Part shown: piece after piece, positions 12,571 through 23,200 of the stretch | Numbering within the stretch: the stretch's first letter is position 1 | Layout: every line of letters begins with the position of its first letter | NCBI RefSeq assembly: GCF_033118175.1 | Contig: NC_083697.1 | Span: 21,798,001 to 21,862,000, forward strand | DNA: 64,000 nucleotides | DNA from: Dama dama | Lineage: Eukaryota > Chordata > Mammalia > Artiodactyla > Cervidae | Direction of reading: 5' to 3' | Position numbers and translations under genes: made by a program | The notes under the pieces: generated by a model | Told to the model about the DNA's origin: nothing | The model's database searches: none | Seen by the model: the letters and a program-made list of their open reading frames with translations, nothing else

Positions 12571-15500
12571 AGTAATTTCTAGAACCAGCTGAAGAGTGGG
12601 GTGGGGGATAGGTCACATAATAGTAGTGTTGAACTTGCAACATACCTAAGATTCCCTTACTTCCAACTCCTTTGTTACCTATACTGCCTATACCTGTGCA
12701 CCCACAAGCTTTTTGTAGACTAAATCTAAAAATTGCCCACCACCACTACAGTTTTAACTGAAAAGTATTTCTTGTACTACATACTTGCTTTTCCTCTTCT
12801 AGACTTTTCATGTTGAAGCCCCCCTACCAACCATGGAGTGAATATGTTGGGCCTGGAAGGGGTGTCACCCAGTATCAATGTGTAAAGTGATTTGAAGATT
12901 AGGAGGGAGTTGAAACTCTGGCTAGAAAAATGCAAAGAAATACCTCCCCTGCTCCATTGGCGGGGAGGGGAGGATATATTTTGTACATTCATTTCTATCT
13001 GTAGAGAGGTATATGCATGATTTTGTTTTCACTTAACCAGAGTTCTTCAAATAATTTATCTTTCTTTATTCTCCACTTGAATTTGCAGTGGATCAATACA
13101 GTTTAAGATTCCTTATCTTTTTAGGCTTTCAGGCTGATCACCAGCACTTGCAACATCTCCTACACTTTGGCACTATGAAGAGCTCTCACTCGCCCTTGGG
13201 TTTTTCACCCACTTTGGAGTCTAGGTTAGGTCCTTCATATGTGTGTATTTGCCTTGAGGAAAGTTCTGTTCATTGACAAAGCCAATGAGCTTAAATCAAA
13301 ATTCCATGCATTTAATGAGAGATGGGCTTAGAAATCTACATGGCTTTGTGGAACCTCTCGGCTCTTCTGAGGAGTTTTGAAAACCACTCAGAGCCTTCAC
13401 CAAAAACTGTAACTCCAGGATTTGAAACTTGAAGAAACAAGGAAGAGAGTATGTTCACTATGGAGGAGAATCTTTCATTCTCTGATGTGATGGAGTTTCT
13501 TTGTGATATGAAGGCATGAGCATGTGCTGTTGTGGGGACTGCAGCTATGCCGGGGTTTAAGTAAAGGTATTGGAATATGATTCGTAAACATATTGGGCAG
13601 AAAAGAGCTGGATTCATATTGACTTAGTTATAGGTCATCGGCTGTCAGTGCAGTGGGAGGAGATATTTACTTTACGCATATACTTTATGATCTTGAGGGA
13701 ATTAGAGGAAATTCAATAAGAAAATGGCTAGAAACATTTAAAACCCTTATTTAAAAGACTTAAGCAAATTAGAGTCTTATCAGATTAAAAACCACTACAA
13801 ATGTAAGAGCATTGTCTTCGGTGAAACACTGGGGGGTCTGAGAAGGAGAGTCTACCAAATCTCAGGGATAAAACGCATCATTTAAGCACCCGATAATGAG
13901 CAGAATGTAAATTAATTTAACCTTCTTTACCAACAGGCTGCTTATGTAATATGTATAATTTAGTGATAAGATTTAAGAACCTAATATAACTGGATGGATG
14001 AGCCTCAGCTAATGCAGACCTGTCACATGGGGATGTGTTCTGCTCTGAGCAGGTGTGTGTGTGCATGGAATGGGGTTAACCAGAATAAAAGGTTAAAAAA
14101 CCAGAAATGCTGATTTAAAGCATCCTATGAAGAAAGCTCCTCCTGTTAACTAAAATCTTCTTACCCTAGCATGATACTTTGGGCAGAGACTAAAGAATTC
14201 TCATTTGGTCCTTTGGACTGCTCTCAAGCTTGTTTAAGACGGGGGAGGAGTTGCAGATACCATGAGGTGGGGGAGCAGGGCAAAGGAGAGACACATAAGT
14301 TACAAACATATTTGTTGTCTGCTTTATCCACTCCACCTCAAACTGAATGAGTTTCTCAATCTTGGGAACAAGGACAAGGAGGGAGTTTTTTGAAGATACC
14401 TCATACTGGCGTTGCAAATCATTGACTGTAATGTCAAACAAATACACATTCGGGGATGATAACACTAACTCCACAATAAAGCAATCGTCAATGCAGAAAC
14501 CCAGGGGAGATTAGTTTGTGCTCTTCAGCTGACCTAAGCCAGAGGACAAAAGGACTTTCACAAATTATTTTGAATGATATCTTTGGATTTCTTTCTTTAA
14601 TTTCTGTGGAAATAGTGCTATAAAGATTTACATGTCCCCAAAGGTGTTTTTTTCCTTTTGTCTCAAATATATGAACAAGGCTTTATTTTTCCTTGCTGAG
14701 TGTCCTTCTAGGCTTTTGCCCTTCACCCACAGCCTACTGTCTCTGCCTGCTTGGACTCCAACAATTCAAGACAGCCTTGAGCTCCCTAGGAATAGAAAAT
14801 GACTTCAAAATTATCCTTGAAATTGGTTATTTAGCAACATTCTTAATTGTATGGAAATTCATTAAAAGCATATTTTATATATAATTAGCTCAAAGTTGTT
14901 GATTCTACAGGCTTTATGGATTTGAATCTGATTGATAATAAAGTAAACAAGAGAGTCAAATTTAAAGCAAGATTCTCTGTTGCATTAGGAGGTGCTTAAT
15001 ACAGTGTACAAGGAATTTGAAAGCCCTAGGATATGTGTCTTAATCAACGTTAAGTAGAATGGATAAGCTTTCAGCATTTTGAAAATGCTGGGTTAGGGTT
15101 TCTATTCTATTGTGTGTTTTCTGTCTGGGGACTAATAAGCATTACAGAGAACGTGATCTGAGGCGACTTTTTATTCTTGTATAAATCCAGAGTGAACCAC
15201 CAAACAGTTGTTCGTTTAAAGTCAAGGTAATTTTCTTTTGACGGGTCCATTTGCTTCTGATTTCTAATTTATTTGCCTCTCTTCTCAGGGCTCTGTCTTC
15301 TTTGCAATTAAAGTAAAGCTTCTTCAGATTAGCGCCGCAGCATTCACTTGACAGGTTGTTTGGAAAATTTAAGATCGGAGAGATGATTTGTTGGGGTTTT
15401 AAATTTTTTTTCTGGTTTTAAGTAGTATGTCTCCTTTCCTTGCAGGGGGAGAAAAACACCTCTCGGTAGGGAATGGATGTAGCGAGACAGAAGGGGAGGG

Positions 15501-15914
15501 GCGTGCTGGGTGCCTTGTTGATCCTTGTACCCATCAGCCTTCGACCTTTCCGCTTTTTTCCAACGAGCTTTTTACCCCCAGCCTCGTCTTTCCACCTCCC
15601 CGCCAGAACTAAAAGCCGGATCGTCTTGGGCCGGGCCGGAGCAGAATTCCCGGGAGCCGGCGGGTGTAGACTCTGCGGGCGCACCGAGGTATTAGCCCGG
15701 CCCCGCACATCTGATAGGTGCAGACAGGATGGGCCCTCCGTCACGGCTCGGGGGCTCCTGATTGGTGTGCAGCCACGTCACTCCAGCCGGCGAAGGGTCT
15801 GGGAGGAGGCGGAGGCGGGGAGGGTCGGGGAGGGTTGGGGAGGGCAGCGGCCGAGTGACGTCTCGGCACCAGGAAGCCCGCCTCTGGTTTTAAGATGTTA
15901 GGCCAACAGGGAAG

Positions 15915-16540
15915 CTTGGAGCCGCAGAACTGGTCCGTCGCTCGTCTGGGTGCTGGGAGCTGAGCTGCGACGAGGCCAGGCTCGAGCTCTACTGCCCGAG
16001 GGGGTGTGCGTGTGAGCACCGCGGAGGGTGCGCCCAGAGGCCCGCGCCGCTGCCGCCGCCGCCGCCACGGGAGATCTAATATCAGCTACCTGTCCCTGTC
16101 ACTCTTGACACTTCGCTGTCAGGGCTGCCGTGCGGGGGGCGGGCAGAGCGCGAACGGCGTTAGCTTTCCTTATTGGAGGGGTACGAGGGGGAGGGAGGGA
16201 GGGAAGAAAGGGGTCTTTGCCCACTCTTGTTTCGCTTTGGAGCTTGGAAGCTTGCTCCCCAAAGACGCTCCGAACCATTCTCTCCTACCCACATCCCCAT
16301 GTCTCTCCATTGACCCGCTGACTTTCGGCCGCTGGATCCTTTCGCTTGAGCCTACGGAAGGAATCGGGGGGCGGCTCGGCTCCAGGACTCCGCGCGGGTT
16401 GTGTTCCCGTCTCTGCCCGCGGCGGCCACCGCGAGGAAACTCCGCGCCTGGAGCGGGAAGCGGAGCAGGCGGCTGCGGCGGCCACGGGGCTTCGGCGGGG
16501 CAGCAACCCAGGACTCGTAGGGCGGCGCGCTCCTTCGTCC
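15915..16540 (+). other. PITX2C 5' UTR (exon 4, start estimated)
   Basis: This is the leader between the putative P2 start and the isoform C ATG. It includes GCC-rich sequence (16041-16070) and a minimal upstream ORF at 16299-16313 (ATG, three sense codons, TGA) in weak context. The upstream limit is a guess from the TATA-like and CRE-like sites. Confidence 0.5.
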
Positions 16541-16748
16541 ATGAACTGCATGAAAGGCCCGCTGCACTTGGAGCACCGAGCAGCAGGGACCAAGCTGTTG
16601 GCCGCCTCCGCGTCCTCCTCCTGTCACCATCCTCAGCCGCTGGCCATGGCTTCGGTCCTAGCTCCCGGTCAGGCCCGCTCCCTGGACTCTGCCAAGCACA
16701 GGCTGGAGGTGCACACCATCTCTGACACCCCCAGCCCCGAGGCCGCAG
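16541..16748 (+). CDS. PITX2: PITX2 exon 4: start of isoform C
   Basis: The ATG at 16541 opens the isoform C leader (MNCMKGPLHLEHRAAGTK...), 69 codons plus one base, ending at the donor GTAAGG (16749). The split codon with the homeobox exon is Glu. The full isoform is predicted at 325 residues. I recall human PITX2C as 324, so one extra residue sits in the Ala/Ser-rich stretch around residues 19-27. The first ATG has a weak context (T at -3, A at +4). An in-frame Met at codon 36 (16646) has a strong one (G at -3, G at +4). Confidence 0.95.
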
Positions 16749-17885
<1,137 letters not shown>

Positions 17886-19189
17886 TGAAAGGCAGAGCCG
17901 TCCGGGAGGGCTCGGGTGGATGCCTTTTCAAAGGCAGAAGGCCTCGCGGCGGCCCCAGTTACGAGGTCACAGCTCCCCCTTCCGAGACCAGCCGCGGGCC
18001 CGGAGCAGGCGCCGGGAGCGGCCCCGGCTCACCGCCCCACCACACAGCGCGCTCCCAAACGGGGCCGCGTGCATTCCGCTGCACAGGGCATTGTGTTCCC
18101 GGCTTGCATTCGCCAGACGAGCGCTAATAAAATCCCTCCCAGGCCAGGAGCTGAGGACAGGCTCCGACCTGCGCGCGTTTAACAAGGAAAACCCGCCTGA
18201 GACACGCAAGGGTTGGCCCTCCCTGGAAAACTTTCGCGCCCGGCCCAGCCGGGCCTTTTCTTTACTCGGCTCACCCTCATCACAAGGTCTTTGCGGTTTT
18301 TCTGCCACTCAGTTCTCTCCCACACCCTATCCTCTGGTTTTGTGATCTGCGGAAGCAGTTTTAATACAAAACTGCTATCCTGCCAGTCCTCTTGGAAAGA
18401 AAGGAAAAAAGGAGAAAGACTTTTCTATTTGGTTTATTTATCTTCTCTCAGGAGACTGTTACTCACACCCTTCCTCCCAATTATAATAGTTTTATTAAAG
18501 AAAAGGCTTACCTTTGTAGCAAATCTGTACTTAATGAATTGGCAAAAATGAACTTAAATAAATTACACGGTAGCAATATCCTGGTTTGTGCTGGTCGGTG
18601 GAAAACTCCAAGTTTGTTAGGATTCTGGAAGTAAACACATAGCAGGATCCAGAGGTTTTGCTGTTTAAAAAAAAAAAAAAAAAAAAAAATCTCTGGATGG
18701 AAAAAGAGCCCCCAGTTAGAACCGAGAAAGCACTGTATAGCACTAATGATGAAAAGAATAAAGACCAAAATGCACTCCCAAAGCAGAGAGAGGAAGGCAC
18801 TCTCTGAGTGGCATCTGTGTAGGGAATGAGGCTAATCTAGTGGATAAAGGAACCAGGATGAAGTTGAAAATGGTTTTAGTTTAACAGCGCAGACCTATGT
18901 TCAGGCCCGGGCCGCGTGGTTTTTGCGCAAGGTCAGTTTCTCGTTAGCTCTCCTGCGCTCCGGGGAGCGGGCCTCGCACGTAACTCTTGTCGCCTGGGCA
19001 AAGTTTAGGCGGCCAGGGTAGAAAAGGCAAGTAATTTAAATGAAAACAATCCATGGGGTCTCCGGAACCCTGCGGAAAAGCCCTACCCCACCCTCTTCGG
19101 CTTTTCAGCCGTCCCTCGCTAGTTCCCTGCCGCCGCCGCGCTGGGCTCCCGCTCCCTCCGCCTGCCTCCTTCCAGGCCCGCTGCTTGTC

Positions 19190-19430
19190 CAGCCAAGTGG
19201 GGGATGAAGCTTGCTTTTTATAGCTGTCGGGTGCAAAGAGCAAGGGGGATAAAAAGGAAATCGAGAATGAGAAGGAAAAAGAAAAAAAAAAGCGGATTAG
19301 GCGTCTGGGCCTGGCTGAGATGTGTAATGTGAAACATCACCGGTGTCAGCTCGGAAATCTCGGGCCAGGCCTCGCTCCAATACACAAAAGCCGCCGTCTG
19401 GGGCGACGGGCGGGCCCGATGTGGATTGAG
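19190..19430. promoter_or_regulatory. Candidate Nodal-responsive asymmetric enhancer (ASE)
   Basis: Established work in mouse places the left-side enhancer of Pitx2 in the last intron, with FoxH1 sites and an Nkx2 site. This interval has an NKX2-type CCAAGTG (19193-19199), a bicoid-type GGATTA (19294-19299), FOXH1-type AATACACA (19379-19386) and TGTGGATT (19420-19427), and GTCT SMAD-like boxes between them. Motif matches and intron position are the only evidence; the boundaries are estimated. Confidence 0.6.
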
Positions 19431-19508
19431 AACGGGGTTGCGTCTGGGCCACTGGAGGCGGGTGGGGGCTGGCCGGGCTGGGCGACCGCCCGCAAAGCCC
19501 TGCAACTA

Positions 19509-19541
19509 GGCCGGGCCGGGCCGGGCCGGGCCGGGCCGGGC
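19509..19541. repeat. (CCGGG)n pentanucleotide repeat
   Basis: Six uninterrupted CCGGG units, about 80 bp downstream of the second FOXH1-type site. The GGG runs spaced by CC could support G-quadruplex or i-motif structure, and length variation is likely. Confidence 0.9.
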
Positions 19542-20256
19542 AGGAGCAGCGCCAGGCGCGCGGGCCTGGCCTGGGTGGGCGGAGAGTGTGAAGGAGCGGA
19601 GCGAGGGGTGGGGAAGGCTGTAGAAGCGCAGGGTTCCCGGAGATTTACACGCCAAACTCATGGAGTTTAATGAGCTGTCGGGGAGGTGGGCTTTTGCTTT
19701 TTATTTGGTTCTTTTGGCTAGGCGAGGAAGGGGGTCGCGGCCGGGCGCCTGATGAGGGCGCTCGTTCTGTGGAGTAGCGGGGCGGCAGTGAAGATCCGAG
19801 AGGGGAGGAGGTCTTGTGGGAGAGCGCGCGGGCCTCCCAGCCCCGTGTCTTCATCCCTGGGTCTGTAGCTTTGAAATGCAAGCAAGTTTGCAAGGTGGCC
19901 GGGGAAGGGTTGGGCAGAGAGCCCGCTGCTCCGCATTCATTTTGCAGTAAGTGTTTTTGGCCCCTGAGGAGGACCGGGGTTAGTGAACACGCCACCCGCA
20001 GGCCGCCGGGCGTTGGGCTGGGGTTTGTGGCGCGACTCTGAGCCCGGACTCGCAAGCCTGAACTGGTCGGGGCCTCTTCGTTTGGACGGGGCTCTGGCAG
20101 CTTGGGGCTCGGGGCAGGGGAGGACGGCTGGGGAAAATTGTGGCGGCGAGAGGGTACACTTATGTGTCGGAGGTGGGGATCGCTAGTGCTTTCCGGGATC
20201 AAGGTTTTACTAATCCGATCTGTGGCGTCTGTTCACTCCTTGCCCTCCATCCCCAG

Positions 20257-20820
20257 GTTTGGTTCAAAAATCGCCGAGCCAAATGGAGAAAGCGGGAGCG
20301 CAACCAGCAGGCCGAGCTGTGCAAAAATGGCTTTGGGCCGCAGTTCAACGGGCTTATGCAGCCCTACGACGACATGTACCCGGGATATTCGTACAATAAC
20401 TGGGCCGCCAAGGGCCTCACTTCGGCCTCCCTGTCCACCAAGAGCTTCCCTTTCTTCAACTCTATGAACGTCAACCCCCTGTCGTCGCAGAGCATGTTCT
20501 CCCCGCCCAATTCCATCTCGTCCATGAGCATGTCGTCCAGTATGGTACCCTCAGCGGTGACCGGCGTCCCGGGCTCCAGCCTCAACAGCCTGAATAACTT
20601 GAACAACTTGAGCAGCCCTTCGCTGAATTCCGCGGTACCGACGCCCGCCTGCCCTTACGCGCCGCCGACTCCTCCGTACGTTTATAGGGACACGTGTAAC
20701 TCGAGCCTGGCCAGCCTGAGACTGAAAGCAAAGCAGCACTCCAGCTTCGGCTACGCCAGCGTGCAGAACCCGGCATCCAACCTGAGTGCTTGCCAGTACG
20801 CCGTGGACCGGCCCGTGTGA
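20257..20820 (+). CDS. PITX2: PITX2 exon 6: end of homeodomain, OAR domain, stop
   Basis: The last coding exon has 187 codons plus TGA. It opens with VWFKNRRAKWRKRER: Lys at homeodomain position 50 gives bicoid-type specificity for TAATCC. A Ser/Asn/Met-rich transactivation region follows, with the iterated NSLNNLNNLSS stretch. The OAR motif SLASLRLKAKQH and the terminal YAVDRPV come last. It is shared by all isoforms. The frame is intact, and the sequence matches known mammalian PITX2 with no obvious damage. Confidence 0.97.
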   Translation, partial: VWFKNRRAKWRKRERNQQAELCKNGFGPQFNGLMQPYDDMYPGYSYNNWAAKGLTSASLSTKSFPFFNSMNVNPLSSQSMFSPPNSISSMSMSSSMVPSAVTGVPGSSLNSLNNLNNLSSPSLNSAVPTPACPYAPPTPPYVYRDTCNSSLASLRLKAKQHSSFGYASVQNPASNLSACQYAVDRPV

Positions 20821-21512
20821 GCCGCGCCCCACTGCACGGGGATCCTAGGACCGTGGATGGGGCAGCTCTGCCCTTGAAAGACTGGGAATTATGCTAGAAG
20901 GTCGTGGGCACTAAAGAGAGAAAGGGAGAGAGAGAGAAGATATAGGGAGAAAAGGAAACCACTGAATTAAAGAGAGCTCCTTTGATTTCAAAGGGACTTT
21001 CTCAACGTCTGACATCTTTCACTAAAAGTATTTCCAACAGTTGCGAGGACACACAAATGTTTGACTGGATATGACATTTTAACATTACTATAAGCTTGTT
21101 ATTTTTTAAGTTTAGCATTGTTAACATTAAAATGACTGAAAGGATGTATATATATCGAAATGTCAAATTAATTTTATAAAAAGCAGTTGTTAGTAATATC
21201 ACAACAGTGTTTTTAAAGGTTAGGCTTTAAAATAAAGCATGTTATACAGAAGCGATTAGGATTTTTCGCTTGCGAGCAAAGGAATGTATATACTAAATGC
21301 CACACTGTATGTTTCTAACATATTATTATTATAAAAAATGTGTGAATATCAGTTTTAGAATAGTTTCTCTGGTGGATGCAATGATGTTTCTGAAACTGCT
21401 ATGTACAACCTACCCTGTGTATAACATTTCGTACAATATTATTGTTTTACTTTTCAGCAAATATGAAAAAAAAATGTGTTTTATTTCATGGGAGTAAAAT
21501 ATACTGCATACA
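20821..21512 (+). other. PITX2 3' UTR
   Basis: This is AU-rich trailer sequence. Possible poly(A) signals are ATTAAA at 21126, AATAAA at 21231-21236 and the variant AGTAAA at 21493-21498. The last fits an end near 21.51 kb, where the sequence changes character. A (GA)n-like stretch lies at 20915-20942. AU-rich PITX2 trailers are known to control mRNA stability. A match to the miR-21/miR-590-5p seed (ATAAGCT, about 21090) is noted only as a motif. Confidence 0.7.
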
Positions 21513-22500
21513 AATTGGTCTGGATTCTTTCTGCCCTCCTCTGTTGCCTGGCCAGGGTTTCTCAGTTACTACTTCCTAAACAAACCAGTTCCCTCTGCCT
21601 GCCTAGTTAAATACACAAGGCAGCAGTACTTATTTAAATTTGGTAGAAATAAATTATAGTCATTCATCAGAAACTCAAAAAAGAGGCACTCAGGAAAAAA
21701 AAAAAAAAAAGCTGCAAAGTCTGTTCTTCTCTCCCAGATTTTTCTTTGGCTTAAACCCAAGGGATTCCATTATTGCTAGCTAGCAAATAATAGAAGAGAG
21801 AAAGAAGAAAGGAGAAAGAAATGTAGAAAGTACCTTAGCTTGGAATGACTCTCAGCTTTGCTCCTTTGGGGAGGGAACCAGCACACCCAGTAAATTGTTC
21901 TGGAGAAGTATGTGTGTATGTATACATGTACAGTTTATATACATTCCTCTCAAGAGGAATAGGTCTATAAGTTTACAAGGAAACACCTCCAGTTCAAAAT
22001 ATTTAGGCCTCCACGTTTATCTTTCAGGCTTAAGTAGAGAGATTCTTCATGTTATATTACATTACTATTTCCAAATCCTTTTGAGACATTAAAAGAAACA
22101 AAGCCCATTTCTAATAACCACAGCCCTTTAGTTTCTCAAAGAGCCCAGGGGTTGAGAGGTTACAGTGGAGTTTCCTGAGTCTTGTCGAGCAATATGTAGT
22201 TGAGGCAAAGGTCATGCTCCCCGTGTTTTGTTTTAAATAATATTGACCCATTAATTCTAAACCTGCTTGTTCCTGAAATTATACAGGATTATAGTTTGCA
22301 AACTGCGGGACAATGAAGCAAATCAAGATGAATTACAGCCCTGGCCCTCCCTCCCATCCTCTGACATCTAAACGGGGAATGAGGTCGGTGTGTTTAAAAG
22401 AGCGTTAAGCACCCATTCTTCTTTTGTTGGTGATTTTCAGCTTTTTTCTTTTTTAATGTGAAATTTAATTTTGTCACAAATAGTAGCAAATACGACTTAG
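21513..22500. other. Downstream flank, no gene seen
   Basis: This is single-copy-looking DNA with an A16 tract (21695-21710) and no recognisable exon or repeat. It contains several long AT-rich, homeodomain-site-like stretches (about 22230-22330) that could be regulatory. Confidence 0.6.
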
Positions 22501-22539
22501 TCCCAAAGACTTCATAACCGTGGCGCAAGGGAGGTCGGT

Positions 22540-23200
22540 GTGTTGGGGGCGGGGGGTTGGGGGGCAAGTTCTGAGGTCTTTGCTCTTCGAATCACCGCCC
22601 CTCCTGACCCCGCGGTGGGCGACGACGACAAACATCACCCTGGGGAATCCGGAGCGAAAAGTAGCCGCCGGTTTTCTGGGGCCGAGAAAACCTGTGTTTT
22701 TGCGCTTAGGTTGCTTTTATCTGACCGAGACTCTACCTATAAGCTTTTGGAGCTCAGACACCGAGTCTTTGTTCTGCATGCGACTGCTGCTGCCACTTAA
22801 AGAGATCGCAGATAATGTCCCCGATTTAAGATCAGTGCTTAATGCACATTAACTTTCTTTCTTTTTTAAGCTCTGCCTCCGACCTGCGGAGGGATCACGC
22901 GGCAGTGGAGGGCAGATAAAAGCCCTTTGGACGAGGTTCACCGCCGTCCTTGTTGTTCACTTGGGAGCAGTGGAGAGGAAAACGGTCCCCACGGGCGGAC
23001 TTTGGCTTCTGGAGGCGCGGGGCTGGTCGGTCTCAGCCTCGCGGAGCCTCCGCCGGGCTCGGGGGCGGGGGAGGGGCGGCGGGGGAGGGGCCGGGGAGCA
23101 GGGATTTGGGGCTGGGGGGCTGGATGCGCCAACAAGACCTGCTGGGAGGATTGGCGTCTGCGGGGCCTAGAGTGACTTGGGAGCTCGGGGTGAGGAGGTG
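22540..23200. promoter_or_regulatory. CpG island 1.0 kb past the PITX2 3' end
   Basis: GC-rich and CpG-dense, with GC boxes (GGGGCGGGG near 23063). No protein-coding exon was recognised. It could be a Polycomb target island of the PITX2 domain or the promoter of a noncoding transcript; an adjacent lncRNA (PANCR) is described in human, but I cannot place it by sequence. Confidence 0.6.

Larger units (their letters stand above)
6446..15750 (+). other. PITX2 intron between exon 3 and P2
   Basis: About 9.3 kb of mostly single-copy DNA with no further exon recognised. It holds CA repeats at 7354-7385 and 11800-11847 and one CHR SINE at 12430-12570. An AT-rich patch around 10020-10150, with TAATCC and TAATTA-type homeodomain sites, could be a conserved element. 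The low repeat content suggests regulatory constraint, but I cannot measure conservation here. Confidence 0.7.

Noticed and set aside
18647..18698. Poly-A tract between 8-bp inverted repeats as a processed retrocopy
   Set aside because: There is no body sequence ahead of the A-run and no direct-repeat duplication. It is more likely an A-run in unique intron DNA.
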